Assembly (NCBI RefSeq): GCF_016820445.1 | Contig: NZ_JADHDT010000005.1 | Coordinates: 186,001-250,000 of the forward strand | Length of the DNA: 64,000 bases | From: Sphingomonas beigongshangi | Lineage (GTDB): Bacteria > Pseudomonadota > Alphaproteobacteria > Sphingomonadales > Sphingomonadaceae | Direction of reading: 5' to 3' | Part shown: positions 26,939-36,050 of the stretch, in pieces | Numbering within the stretch: position 1 is the stretch's first letter | Layout: each line of letters begins with the position of its first letter | Translations under genes and position numbers: made by a program | The notes under the pieces: generated by a model | What the model was told of the DNA's origin: nothing | Databases searched by the model: none | Seen by the model: only the letters and a program-made list of their open reading frames with translations

Positions 26939-28287
26939 GCGCCACGGCGGACGAGCCGATACCCGCCATGGCCTGGTGGCGGCGGATCGGCCTGTCGCTG
27001 TTCTGGCGAATCTTCCTCGTCATGCTGGCGAGCGTCGCGAGCGTGCAGCTCGTCAACGTCGCGCTGCTCGTCTTCGTCACGCCGCCGACGCCGCACATCT
27101 TTTCGGTCGCGCAGGTCGCGAGCGCGCTGCGCCACGGTCGCGATGCGAGCGGCGAAATCGTGCTCGATCGCGAGGACGACGCACCGGCGGGCCGGGGGCC
27201 GCGCACCCTGCACCTCGAACAGGCGCTCGCGGCGCAATTGGGCGTGCCGATCCAGCGCGTCCGGGTCCATTTCGGCGGGCCGCCGGGCGGCTTCCATCCC
27301 GTCATGCCGGACTTCGCCGCGCGGCGTCACCCGCGCCCCGACGCGCGCGCGCAGATCCTGTTCGGCGGTTTCACCGTCGCGGTGCGCGAGCCTGACGGCG
27401 ACTGGATCATCGCCCGCGCCGGCCGCACCGGCCTGGAAGGATGGCGATGGCGCGCGCTGCTGTGGCTTCTCGCCGCGCTGGTCGCGGTCGCGCCCTTCGC
27501 CTGGATGCTCGCGCGCCGTTCGATCGCGCCCGTCAAGCTGTTCGCCGCCGCCGCGGAGCGCCTGGGTCGCGATCCGCGTGCCGCGCCCGTGCCGCTGGAC
27601 GGGCCGAGCGAGATCGCGGAAGCCGCGGTCGCCTTCAACCGCATGCAGACGCGGCTCAACCGCTATGTCGAGGACCGCACGACCGTCATCGCCGCGATCG
27701 CGCACGACCTCCGCACGCCGTTGATGCGCCTGTCGCTGCGGCTGGAGCAGGCGCCCGAGTCGATCCGCGCCGCGAGCGAGGCCGACATCCACGACATGCA
27801 GGCGATGATCGCGGCCGGGCTCGCCTTCTTCCGGGATGCGACCCAATCGGTGGAGCGGCGGGCGCTCGATCTTCGCTCGCTGACCGAAAGCATCGTCGAC
27901 GATCTTGCCGATCGCGGCGCGGCGGTGTCGCTCGCCGACGGCGATCCGCTGGTGCTGACCGGAGACGCGACGGGGATCAAGGCGATGATCGGCAATCTCG
28001 TCGGCAATGCCCTCAAATATGCGGGCGACGCGGTGGTGACCCTGTCACAGGAAGACGGTCATGCCTGTATCGAGGTGCGCGATCATGGTCCCGGAATCGA
28101 TCCGGACGATCTCGATCGCGTGTTCGAGCCGTTCTTCCGGGGCGAGCGTTCGCGCAATCGCGATACGGGCGGGATCGGCCTGGGGCTGGCGAGCGTGCGC
28201 GGCATCGCGCGCGCGCATGGCGGGGATGCGACGATCGGCAACCATCCGGACGGCGGCGCGATCGCGACGGTCTGGCTGCCGCTCTGA
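26935..28287 (+). CDS. HAMP-domain sensor histidine kinase
   Basis: 450 residues in the EnvZ-like layout: membrane helix (about 20-45), periplasmic sensor with a Pro/Gly/His-rich loop (HFGGPPGGFHPVMPDFAARRHPRP region), second helix (about 178-198), HAMP linker, then H-box AIAHDLRTPLMRLSLRLE, N-box NLVGNALKYA and G-boxes DHGPGIDPDD and TGGIGLGLA. The sensed signal is unknown. The EF-hand gene on the other side of the regulator suggests an envelope or cation theme, but this is inference. Confidence 0.92.
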   Translation: MSATADEPIPAMAWWRRIGLSLFWRIFLVMLASVASVQLVNVALLVFVTPPTPHIFSVAQVASALRHGRDASGEIVLDREDDAPAGRGPRTLHLEQALAAQLGVPIQRVRVHFGGPPGGFHPVMPDFAARRHPRPDARAQILFGGFTVAVREPDGDWIIARAGRTGLEGWRWRALLWLLAALVAVAPFAWMLARRSIAPVKLFAAAAERLGRDPRAAPVPLDGPSEIAEAAVAFNRMQTRLNRYVEDRTTVIAAIAHDLRTPLMRLSLRLEQAPESIRAASEADIHDMQAMIAAGLAFFRDATQSVERRALDLRSLTESIVDDLADRGAAVSLADGDPLVLTGDATGIKAMIGNLVGNALKYAGDAVVTLSQEDGHACIEVRDHGPGIDPDDLDRVFEPFFRGERSRNRDTGGIGLGLASVRGIARAHGGDATIGNHPDGGAIATVWLPL

Positions 28288-28319
28288 CTCCGCCGCCGCT
28301 GCGCGGCTGGCTGCCCCAA

Positions 28320-28541
28320 TCAGTGATGAGCGACGGCGCGATCGACCGGCTGCGCCCGTTCGGCCTGGTCGACGCCGCCCCCGCCAAGCTGGTCGGCGAT
28401 GATCCAGCGGCGGCTGAGCGCCAGGCGCATCAGGTTCATCCCGCAGCTGCGACACCGCGCGCGGGTGATTCCACCCGCCTCCCATTGCAGACGGCCGGGC
28501 CGATGGCGGCTGTGACAGCAGGACGGCGTCGTTCGGGACAT
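28320..28541 (-). CDS. Small zinc-ribbon-like protein
   Basis: 73 residues. A Cys pair near the N-terminus (SCCHSRHRPG) and CRSCGMNLMR further on could hold a zinc ion; the middle WEAGGITRARCRSCG resembles short sphingomonad proteins of unknown role that I recall but cannot name. An AAGGAGG lies 12 bases before the ATG at 28539-28541, which supports translation. It converges on the kinase gene. Confidence 0.5.
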   Translation of the reverse strand: MSRTTPSCCHSRHRPGRLQWEAGGITRARCRSCGMNLMRLALSRRWIIADQLGGGGVDQAERAQPVDRAVAHH

Positions 28542-28758
28542 CACGGCAAAGCACCTCCTTGGCAGGTGGCACCCGATGCGCCCGCGGTCTTGCACGCGAA
28601 TGTCCCGATCGCCGCGGCGCGGAAATATGCGGGACACATGGTCGCGCTAACGGGACAGCCGTCGGTGTTGTTCTCTCCCAATCGACACCATCGACGCTTT
28701 CAGATGCTCCCCGGCGTCTGGAACCGGGCTGCGGCGGTCTCCCGCCGTCGCAGCCCGG

Positions 28759-29238
28759 CTATTGCGCCGGCGGGTCGATCGGCGCGATCGACAGAACGCG
28801 GATCGCTCCCTCCTTGCCGTTGAACGCGATCTCGTCGCCGGCTTCCGCGCCCGTCAGCGCGCGTGCCAGAGGCGCCGAAAAGGCGATCCGATCCGCATGG
28901 GGATCCGCTTCGTCGTCGCCGACGATCGCCAGCCGCCGCGTCCGGCCACCCATCTCGACCTCCACATAGGTGCCGAACCCCGCGCTGCCGTCGTCCGGCG
29001 CCAGGGTCGGTTCCGCCGTGGCGCGCCGCGTCCGCCAATAGCGCAGGTCGCGCCGGATCGGCTCGGCCGCCGCCGGATCGGCATCGGTGTCGGCGAGCGC
29101 GCGTTCCAGCGCCTCGATCCGCGTCGCGATCAGCGCCAGCCCTGCGCGCGTCACGCGGTTGGGGCCGGGCGGCAACGGGATTTCGAACTTCGGCTCCAGA
29201 TGCTCGTCGTCGCTTTCGCGGCGGAAGGCCACGCTCAT
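28759..29238 (-). CDS. GreA/GreB-family elongation factor-like protein
   Basis: 159 residues. A short N-terminal coiled-coil region (RAGLALIATRIEALERAL, then RRDLRYWRTRRATAE) is followed by the C-terminal Gre domain (FGTYVEVEMGGRTRRLAIVGDDEAD, then AFSAPLARALTGAEAGDEIAF). True GreA/B rescue backtracked RNA polymerase. This branch is shorter at the coil and may have a different tip, so RNA-cleavage stimulation is not assured. An upstream ATG at 29259 would add seven residues. Confidence 0.82.
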   Translation of the reverse strand: MSVAFRRESDDEHLEPKFEIPLPPGPNRVTRAGLALIATRIEALERALADTDADPAAAEPIRRDLRYWRTRRATAEPTLAPDDGSAGFGTYVEVEMGGRTRRLAIVGDDEADPHADRIAFSAPLARALTGAEAGDEIAFNGKEGAIRVLSIAPIDPPAQ

Positions 29239-29342
29239 GCCCTTGCAATCCCTCTCCATTTCGCTGTCCCGACATGGGACGGCGGGGATTTAACCCTCTT
29301 TGCGACTGGCCTGAATCGTAAACGGCGCGTTAACGCTTCGCC

Positions 29343-29513
29343 ATGACCAGACGCCTCGTCCTCACCAACGAAGCCGCCCGCCATCCTTTCCGGCGGAGCC
29401 TTCCCCCCACCGTGGTTCGCCTCGCACGGCCGCGCAACGACGATCAGGACTGGAAGCTCTTCTGCCTGAGCTTCGCGGCGTTCTTCACCTGCTTCTATAC
29501 CATGATTGGCTGA
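29343..29513 (+). CDS. Small membrane protein, sphingomonad type
   Basis: 56 residues. It has a basic N-terminal half (MTRRLVLTNEAARHPFRRSL, then VVRLARPRNDDQDW) and one C-terminal hydrophobic helix, KLFCLSFAAFFTCFYTMIG. I recall similar short proteins in other sphingomonads but know no function. It is divergent from the Gre-like gene. Confidence 0.6.
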   Translation: MTRRLVLTNEAARHPFRRSLPPTVVRLARPRNDDQDWKLFCLSFAAFFTCFYTMIG

Positions 29514-29567
29514 GTCCCGAAACGGGACGGCCGGGACGACCGCCGTGCCGGGGCCGCCGCGCGGCGG

Positions 29568-30857
29568 TCAGTCGCAGGCCTGGTGCAGCTTCTGCGCCAG
29601 CCATGCCGCGACGAGACACATGGCGGCGACCAGGAACAGCATCTCCAGCGGTTGGACACCTGCGGCGCTCAGCCCGAACACGGCCGCCGAACCCAGCGTC
29701 ATCGCCCCCGAATTGACGACGTTGTTCGCCGCGACCGTGCGGGCGGTCTGGTCCTTCTCCACCGTCGTCGTCAGGAAGGCGTAGAGCGGCACGACGAACA
29801 TGCCGCCCGTCGTCGCGATCGCCAGCAGGCACAGCATGATCGGTATCGCGCGCGGCTGGGCGACGAAGTCCGGCCAATGGTACAGCGCGCCGGCGGGGGC
29901 CGGGGTCCAGCCGCGGCACAGGAAGGAGAAAAGGACCACGCACGCGCCCATCGCGATCACCGAAGCGGGCGAATAGCGTGCGCTGATCCGACCGCGCAGC
30001 AAAGTGTTGATGACCACCGAGCCGAGCGCGACACCGACCGAGAAGACCGCGATCGCGCCGCTGGCGACACGTTCGTCGGCGGTCAGGACGTTCTTCACCA
30101 GCGGCGGGAAGATGACGATCAGCACGGCGCCGATCGTCCAGAAGAAGCTGATCGCGCAGATGGACAGGAACAGGCGCGGGATATGGAGCGTCGCGCGGAT
30201 CAGCCGCCAGGACGAGGTGAAGGGATTGTAGTTGATGGCGAGCTTCGCCCCCTCGCGCGGGGCCGGCGGCACCTGTCGTGCGCTGAGCCAGCCGACCGCC
30301 GCAATCACCAGGACGAGCGCCGCCGCGCCTTCGATCGGGATCCAGCCGGCGACGACGGTGCCGAGGAGGATCGCCAGATAGGTCCCGGCCTCGACGAGGC
30401 CGGTGCCGCCGAGCACGTCGTGCGGCGGCAGGTGCTGGGGCAGGATCGCATATTTGATCGGGCCGAAGAAGGTCGAGTGCACGCCGAGGAACAGCACCGC
30501 GCCGAGCATCAGGCCGATACCGACCGTCGGCAGTCCGGCACGCGCCACCATCAGCCCCGCCGCGCCGAGCAGCATGATCAGGATCTCCGCCGTCTTGACG
30601 ATGCGGATGATGCGCGCCTTGTCATGGCTGTCGGCAAGCTGCCCGGCGAGGGCGGAGAAGAGGAAGAAGGGGAGGATCGCGATTCCGGTCGCGAGCGCGT
30701 TGAAATTGGCCTCCATCCGCGCATCGTCGAAGATCGCGTAGGTCGCGAACAACACCATCGACGTCTTGAACAGATTGTCGTTGAACGCACCGAGAAATTG
30801 CGTGGTGAACAGGGGCAGGAAGCGGCGTTGCTTCAGCAACCCCAAGGCATTCAGCAT
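29568..30857 (-). CDS. MFS transporter, lysophospholipid transporter (LplT)-like
   Basis: 429 residues, 12 membrane segments. The LplT-type opening FLPLFTTQFLGAFNDNLFKTSMV and SALAGQLADSHDKARIIRIVK are conserved; the family moves lysophospholipids into the cell for re-acylation. No fused acyltransferase or acyl-ACP synthetase domain is present, unlike the larger fusions of the family. Confidence 0.85.
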   Translation of the reverse strand: MLNALGLLKQRRFLPLFTTQFLGAFNDNLFKTSMVLFATYAIFDDARMEANFNALATGIAILPFFLFSALAGQLADSHDKARIIRIVKTAEILIMLLGAAGLMVARAGLPTVGIGLMLGAVLFLGVHSTFFGPIKYAILPQHLPPHDVLGGTGLVEAGTYLAILLGTVVAGWIPIEGAAALVLVIAAVGWLSARQVPPAPREGAKLAINYNPFTSSWRLIRATLHIPRLFLSICAISFFWTIGAVLIVIFPPLVKNVLTADERVASGAIAVFSVGVALGSVVINTLLRGRISARYSPASVIAMGACVVLFSFLCRGWTPAPAGALYHWPDFVAQPRAIPIMLCLLAIATTGGMFVVPLYAFLTTTVEKDQTARTVAANNVVNSGAMTLGSAAVFGLSAAGVQPLEMLFLVAAMCLVAAWLAQKLHQACD

Positions 30858-31081
30858 GATGGACGCAGGCCCTTCGATCGTGACGGACGTGTCATCGGCA
30901 TAGCCGAGGCGCGGGGGATCGCCAACGCCTTAGCTTTGCCGACGCGGCGCCCGTGGCGCGACGCGGCGGAAGCGACGGCGATCGTCCCGCGGCGGCATCA
31001 TCTAGCCATCCTGCGGCAGGCATGATGCCGGTTCGTGCGATGCCGGGTTCCGCCCGGTCCTCCGGCTCGATAGGAAGGGGC

Positions 31082-31648
31082 ATGCTGACGCTCCCCAACC
31101 TGTTGACCCTGTCGCGGATCGTCGCGGTTCCGCTGCTCGTCGCCTTTCTGTGGTGGCCGCGGTGGGAGGCGGGGTTCGGCATCGCCTTCGCGCTCTACTG
31201 CCTGATGGGGATCACCGACTATTTCGACGGCTATCTCGCCCGCGCGCAGGGGGCGGTGTCGAAACTGGGCATCTTCCTCGATCCGATCGCGGACAAGATC
31301 ATGGTCGCCGCGGTGATCCTGATGCTGGTCGGGACGCGGCACGACGATGCCGCGCTGATCACGGGCGTCCATCTGATCGCCGCGCTCGTCATCCTGCTGC
31401 GCGAGATCGCGGTCTCCGGCCTGCGCGAGTTCCTGGCCGGCCTGCAGGTTTCGCTGCCGGTGTCCAAGCTGGCCAAGTGGAAGACGACGCTGCAGCTCGT
31501 CGCGTTCGGCGCGCTGATCCTCGCCGGCGCGCTGCCCGGCGCGCCGTGGATCAAGATCGCCGGGCTCGGCAGCCTGTGGGGCGCGGCGGCGCTCACCCTT
31601 GTGACGGGCTGGGATTACCTGCGCGTCGGCCTGAAGCACATGGATTGA
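31082..31648 (+). CDS. pgsA: CDP-diacylglycerol--glycerol-3-phosphate 3-phosphatidyltransferase
   Basis: 188 residues, inner membrane. The CDP-alcohol phosphotransferase motif runs from DYFDGYLARAQGAVSKLG to FLDPIADK (D-x2-D-G-x2-A-R-x8-G-x3-D-x3-D), fully intact. It makes phosphatidylglycerol phosphate. I chose the ATG at 31082, giving the usual start MLTLPNLLTLSRI. It is followed by moaD after 5 bp. Confidence 0.94.
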   Translation: MLTLPNLLTLSRIVAVPLLVAFLWWPRWEAGFGIAFALYCLMGITDYFDGYLARAQGAVSKLGIFLDPIADKIMVAAVILMLVGTRHDDAALITGVHLIAALVILLREIAVSGLREFLAGLQVSLPVSKLAKWKTTLQLVAFGALILAGALPGAPWIKIAGLGSLWGAAALTLVTGWDYLRVGLKHMD

Positions 31649-31653
31649 TTACG

Positions 31654-31911
31654 ATGGCCATCGACCTGCTCTATTTCGCCTGGGTACGCGAGGCGATGGG
31701 ACGCGCGGGCGAGCGGGTGACGCCGCCCGCCACGGTCGGCACCGTCGCCGACCTGATCGACTGGCTCGTCGCGCGCGATCCCGCCGGCGCGGCGGCGCTC
31801 AGTGATCGTGGTCGGCTGCGCGCCGCGGTCGACCAGGCGTTCGTCGCGCTCGACGCGCCGATCGCCGGCGCCCGCGAGATCGCGCTGTTCCCCCCGGTGA
31901 CGGGCGGATGA
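31654..31911 (+). CDS. moaD: Molybdopterin synthase sulfur-carrier subunit
   Basis: 85 residues, ubiquitin-like fold, ending in the required Gly-Gly (PPVTGG), which is thiocarboxylated to carry sulfur for molybdopterin. It overlaps moaE by four bases, so MoaD and MoaE are made together. The position after pgsA suggests read-through transcription. Confidence 0.93.
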   Translation: MAIDLLYFAWVREAMGRAGERVTPPATVGTVADLIDWLVARDPAGAAALSDRGRLRAAVDQAFVALDAPIAGAREIALFPPVTGG

Positions 31912-32369
31912 TCCGCATCCTCGTCCAGCAGAATCCGATCGACCTCGCCGCGGAGATGGCGCGGATCGAGGCAGCGGAGGGGGCAGGTGCGATCGCCACC
32001 TTCACCGGGCTGGTGCGCCGCGATGCGGACGGAGCGGACGGGACGGGCGGAGTCGGCACGCTCGAGCTCGAACATTATCCCGGCGCCACCGAAGCCGCCC
32101 TGACCCGGCTCGCCGAGCAGGCGCAGCAAAGATGGTCGCTCGGCACGGCGACGATCGTCCACCGCGTCGGCCCGATGACGCCGGGCGAGCGGATCGTCTT
32201 CGTCGCGGCTGCGGCACCGCACCGCGCCGCCGCGCTCGAGGCCTGCGCCTATCTGATCGACCGGCTGAAGACCGACGCACCGTTCTGGAAGCGCGAGACG
32301 CGCGACGGCGTCGCCCGCTGGGTCGAGGCGCGCGACACGGACGATGCCGCGGCCGCACGCTGGGGCTGA
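31908..32369 (+). CDS. moaE: Molybdopterin synthase catalytic subunit
   Basis: 153 residues. FTGLVRRDADG, LELEHYPG and the active-site lysine region DRLKTDAPFWKRE are MoaE hallmarks. With MoaD it turns precursor Z into molybdopterin. About 175 bp of non-coding DNA follows, in which I see no gene. Confidence 0.94.
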   Translation: MIRILVQQNPIDLAAEMARIEAAEGAGAIATFTGLVRRDADGADGTGGVGTLELEHYPGATEAALTRLAEQAQQRWSLGTATIVHRVGPMTPGERIVFVAAAAPHRAAALEACAYLIDRLKTDAPFWKRETRDGVARWVEARDTDDAAAARWG

Positions 32370-32545
32370 CCCGGCGGACCGCCCTAACATCCTACGCTGC
32401 TTCACGCCGGGCATTCGCTCGGCAGCCTCGCCGCGGGCGGCCGGTCGCTGGCGCGGGGGCCCCGCCGGCCGGGCCATGACGTGCGATCCAGCGAGGCCGG
32501 AGCGGGGTGTAGGCCGGCACCGCATTCGCGCACATGGATCAGACC

Positions 32546-33196
32546 TTACGGCAGCGTCGGCGTCAGCACGCCGTTGATCACCTGCAACAGGCCGTTGGCC
32601 TGGCGGATGTCGGCGGCCTCGACATAGGCCTTTTCGCCGCTGCTGCTGGTCAGCGTCACGACGCCGTCGGTCAGCGTCGCCGTGATGGGCTGTCCGGCGA
32701 GGGTCGTCAGCGTCGCGCGGCCGCCGCCTGCCTCGATCCGTTGCGTCAGCGCCGCGACATCGACCTCGCCGGCGACCGCGTGATTGCGCAGCAGCAAGGC
32801 CAGCGTCGCCCGATTGTCCGGCGCGAGCAGGTCCTGCGCCACGCCCGGCGCCAGGCGCGCATAGGCGGCGTCGCTGGGCGCGAAGAGCGTATAGGGCCCG
32901 GGCCCGTCGAGCATCGTGCCCAGACCGGCGGCACGGACCTCCGCCGCCAGTGTCGACAGGCCGGGCGTGGCCGCGACGGACTGGCCGATCGTCGCGTCCG
33001 GGGCGATCCGGGCGGGATCGACCGCGGTCGGCGTCAACGTGGCGCTGGTCGGCGGCGGGGCGACGCCGGGTATGGCCGCCGGCGGCACGCATCCGGGCAG
33101 GGCCGCCAGCAACATGATGGCGGCGCTGTGGCGGGGCAGGACGCGTCGCCGCGTCGGGGCGACCCGCTCAGGCCGGGCGATATCGATCCTGCGCAT
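32546..33196 (-). CDS. Fasciclin (FAS1) domain lipoprotein
   Basis: 216 residues. A lipoprotein signal ends at LAALPGC (Cys near residue 36), then a Pro/Thr-rich linker and one FAS1 domain with PYTLFAPSDAAYARL (H1) and VINGVLTPTL (H2). FAS1 proteins work in adhesion or surface interactions. Its ATG overlaps the oxyR stop as TGATG, so it appears to be made with OxyR, which is unusual. Confidence 0.88.
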   Translation of the reverse strand: MRRIDIARPERVAPTRRRVLPRHSAAIMLLAALPGCVPPAAIPGVAPPPTSATLTPTAVDPARIAPDATIGQSVAATPGLSTLAAEVRAAGLGTMLDGPGPYTLFAPSDAAYARLAPGVAQDLLAPDNRATLALLLRNHAVAGEVDVAALTQRIEAGGGRATLTTLAGQPITATLTDGVVTLTSSSGEKAYVEAADIRQANGLLQVINGVLTPTLP

Positions 33197-34098
33197 CAGT
33201 GGACCTGCGCCAGCGTTTCGGCGAGCAGCTGGAAGTCGCGCTCCCGTGGCGACGCGCGCCGCCAGACCAAAGCGATCCGCCGCACCGCATTTTCCGCCGC
33301 AAGCGGGCGCGCGACGATCCCCGTATGCTCCAGGATGCCGGCGTCGATCGCCATCTGCGGCAACATCGTCATGCCCAGACCGTTGTCGACCATCTGCACG
33401 ATCGTGTGCAGCGAGGTTCCCAGCATGGTCGCCTCCGCCCGTAGTTCGGGCCGGTTGCATGCCGCCAGCGCGTGATCCTTCAGGCAATGGCCGTCCTCGA
33501 GCAGCAACAGGCGAGTCTCGTCGATCGCCGATGCGGGAATGGAGGCAGGGTCGCTCGGCATGTCGCCGGGCTGATAGGCGACGTAAAGCCGGTCGTCGAA
33601 CAGCGTCTGCGACGCGACTTCGCCGCACGCGAAGGGCAGGGCGAGCAGCACGCAGTCGGTGCGGCCATTGTGCAGGCCCTCGCACGCCGCACCGCTCGGC
33701 TCCTCGCGCAGGAACAGTTTCAGGTCGGGGTAATCGGCACGCAGGCGCGGCAGGATGCGCGGCAGCATGAACGGGGCGATCGTCGGGATGACGCTCATCC
33801 GCATCTCGCCCGACAGCGGCCGGCCGGCGGCACGCGCGATATCGCCCAGTTCCTCCGCTTCGCGCAGCACGCGACGCGCCTTGTCGGCGATCCGATCGCC
33901 CAGCGGGGTGAAGCGGACGACCCGGCGCGTCCGCTCGACGAGCACCACGCCGATCAGCGTCTCGAGTTCGCGCAAGCCGGCCGACAGCGTCGACTGGGTG
34001 ACGAAACACGCCTCTGCCGCGCGGCCGAAATGGCCGTGGTCCTTCAGCGCCACGAGATATTGCAGCTGCTTGAGGGTCGGCAGATAGGTGGCGGCCAT
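33196..34098 (-). CDS. oxyR: Hydrogen-peroxide-responsive LysR regulator
   Basis: 300 residues. The N-terminal winged helix-turn-helix (LKQLQYLVALKDHGHFGRAAEACFVTQSTLS) is followed by the sensor domain with both peroxide-sensing cysteines, GHCLKDHALAAC, spaced by eight residues exactly as Cys199 and Cys208 of E. coli OxyR. It should activate catalase and peroxiredoxin genes, none of which is in the window. It is coupled to the fasciclin gene. Confidence 0.93.
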   Translation of the reverse strand: MAATYLPTLKQLQYLVALKDHGHFGRAAEACFVTQSTLSAGLRELETLIGVVLVERTRRVVRFTPLGDRIADKARRVLREAEELGDIARAAGRPLSGEMRMSVIPTIAPFMLPRILPRLRADYPDLKLFLREEPSGAACEGLHNGRTDCVLLALPFACGEVASQTLFDDRLYVAYQPGDMPSDPASIPASAIDETRLLLLEDGHCLKDHALAACNRPELRAEATMLGTSLHTIVQMVDNGLGMTMLPQMAIDAGILEHTGIVARPLAAENAVRRIALVWRRASPRERDFQLLAETLAQVH

Positions 34099-34201
34099 GG
34101 GTCGCTCCGTTGATCGCTTTTGTCGATGAGGCGGTGCGGATAGACGCGATCGGACGGCGGCGCCAGCCGCGCGGCACGGCCTGTCGCGCGAAGCGTCCGC
34201 C

Positions 34202-34627
34202 TCAGCCCTGCAGCGTCACCGTGCCGGGGTGATGGCGATCGAGATGACGCCGGATGATCCGCAGGTTGCGCGTGTTGGAACGGAAGAAGAAGTCGGGGAC
34301 CGCGCCGACCCAGGGGATCATCCCCAGCGCCCAGTCGATCCCGACATTGCCGAACATGCGCGCCATCTGCATCTTCGACATGCCGAGGTTGCGCGCCTCC
34401 CAGACGAGATACGAGCCGATGGCCGCGGCGATCGTCGTGCCGACGACCGGTATCAGGTCCAGCAGCACGTCGAGGCCGACCCGCCGGTTCGTGCCGGGGA
34501 TGACGAACAGGCCCTCCATCACGCGCTCCATCGCCGCGATCCGCGTGCGGACGGAGGCGGGGTCACGGCCAACGGGAAGCGCGGCGAGCACGCTCTGCGC
34601 GTCGATCGGGCGAGTGCGGTCTGTCAT
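34202..34627 (-). CDS. DUF4112 membrane protein
   Basis: 141 residues. It contains VIPGTNRRVGLDVLLDLIPVVGTTIAAAIGSYLVWEARNLG and MFGNVGIDWALGMIPWVGAVPDFFFRSNTRN, the two-hairpin layout of DUF4112, function unknown. It is separated from the binding-protein gene by only 5 bp and is likely cotranscribed with it. Confidence 0.85.
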   Translation of the reverse strand: MTDRTRPIDAQSVLAALPVGRDPASVRTRIAAMERVMEGLFVIPGTNRRVGLDVLLDLIPVVGTTIAAAIGSYLVWEARNLGMSKMQMARMFGNVGIDWALGMIPWVGAVPDFFFRSNTRNLRIIRRHLDRHHPGTVTLQG

Positions 34628-34632
34628 GAGGG

Positions 34633-36039
34633 TTATTTGGTGTCGTCGCGCAACCGGTTCAACGGGTGCCATGCGCGCGGGTTCGCCTGCCACTGGCGCA
34701 GGCGCAGGGCGACGAGCGACCAGCGCAACGGGCGGGCGAGCGGGATGAACGCGGCATCGCCGGTCAGGGCCACGTCCGCGGCGGCGATCAGGCGCGACCG
34801 TTCGGCCAGCGTCGGCGCATCGCGCGCGGCCTCGATCGCGGTTGCGGCTTCGGTGCTGCACGGCCGGCATGCCTGCGCCAGATACCAGCGTGCGCTGTCA
34901 TAGGGCGCCACCAGGTCGACCAGGCGCAGATCGGCGGCGGCATCGGCGGCGACCCGGCGCGGCGCGATTCCCGCCGTCACCAGGGTCGCAGCGATTTGCC
35001 CATAGACAAGCGTCGCGCCGGGCCCGGACGGCAGCGCGATCGTCAGCGTGACCGGGGCACCGGCCGCGGCGACCTTGGCGCGCAAGGCGTCCCGGCGCTG
35101 CTCCGGCGTCAGCAACGACCAGCCAGGCACCGCGGGGGGCGCGGCCGAATCGAGCTGTTCGGGCAAGACCCTGTCGGCCCCCTCCCAGCCGGCCATGACC
35201 GCGCCGGTCAGCGCCGTCCGGTCGATCGCGCCCGCCAGCGCCGCGCGATTTGCCGCATCGGCGAGAAAGCCGACGCGGCGTTCGATCGCGAGGCCGAACA
35301 GTCCGGCGGCGGGATCGATGCGCACGTTCGCCGGCGCGACGCCGGCCGAGGCGACAAGCGGCCAGTCGCGGAAGGTGCCGCCGCTGACCAGATCCGATTC
35401 GTGCGCGGCGAAACGCACGATCGCCCGCGCCGCCCGTTCGCCGATCAGGCGGACCTCGTCCTCCGGCGCCGTGCGGCGCTGATCGTCAGGATCGGCGCGG
35501 CCGGGATCGATGGCCGGGCGCAGCAGCGGGCTGGCCGTGGCATGGACGATCCGCAACGGGCCGGCGCCGCCGCTGCGTGGCCGCCACAGCGCAAGCTCCG
35601 GCTGCGCGAACAGTTTCAGCAGATCCGGGCGCGGTCGACGCAGGCGGACCTCGATCACCTGCGGCGTCATGACCACGATTTCGTCGACCGCGGTGAGGAA
35701 CGGTGCCAGCGGATTGCGCGATCCGGCGCGCAACTGACGACGGAGCAACGCCACGACCTGGTCGGCGGAAACGGGGCTGCCATCGGTCCATTGGGCGGTG
35801 CGCAGGCGGAAGATGTAGCTCATGCCGTCGTCGATGACGATCCATCGCTCGGCCAGCCCCGGCTCGATCTGCCCGGCCGCGTCAAACCGGACGAGGCCCT
35901 CGGCGGTCGCGTCCATCAGCAGGCGGGCAGGCGTATCCAGTGCCTTGCGTGACGGATCGGCGGCGCGGGGCGGCATCCCGATCGCGCTGGCCACGACGGG
36001 CCCCGAATCCGGCCGCTGGTTGCAGCCGGCGAGCGCCAC
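34633..36039 (-). CDS. Family 5 (peptide-type) ABC solute-binding protein with a damaged or unusual start
   Basis: 468 residues from a GTG at 36037-36039. Body landmarks include AEGLVRFDAAGQIEPGLAERW, YIFRLRTAQWTDGSPVSADQVV and FIPLARPLRW, the SBP_bac_5 layout. A lipobox LAGC is only six residues after the GTG. The in-frame sequence upstream (VRTIAVAVALAGC) looks like the end of a lipoprotein signal, but those codons are the 3' end of tRNA-Leu and there is no ATG, GTG or TTG that avoids the tRNA. Export is therefore doubtful. No permease or ATPase genes lie nearby. Confidence 0.7.
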   Translation of the reverse strand: MALAGCNQRPDSGPVVASAIGMPPRAADPSRKALDTPARLLMDATAEGLVRFDAAGQIEPGLAERWIVIDDGMSYIFRLRTAQWTDGSPVSADQVVALLRRQLRAGSRNPLAPFLTAVDEIVVMTPQVIEVRLRRPRPDLLKLFAQPELALWRPRSGGAGPLRIVHATASPLLRPAIDPGRADPDDQRRTAPEDEVRLIGERAARAIVRFAAHESDLVSGGTFRDWPLVASAGVAPANVRIDPAAGLFGLAIERRVGFLADAANRAALAGAIDRTALTGAVMAGWEGADRVLPEQLDSAAPPAVPGWSLLTPEQRRDALRAKVAAAGAPVTLTIALPSGPGATLVYGQIAATLVTAGIAPRRVAADAAADLRLVDLVAPYDSARWYLAQACRPCSTEAATAIEAARDAPTLAERSRLIAAADVALTGDAAFIPLARPLRWSLVALRLRQWQANPRAWHPLNRLRDDTK

Positions 36040-36050
36040 GGCGACGGCGA

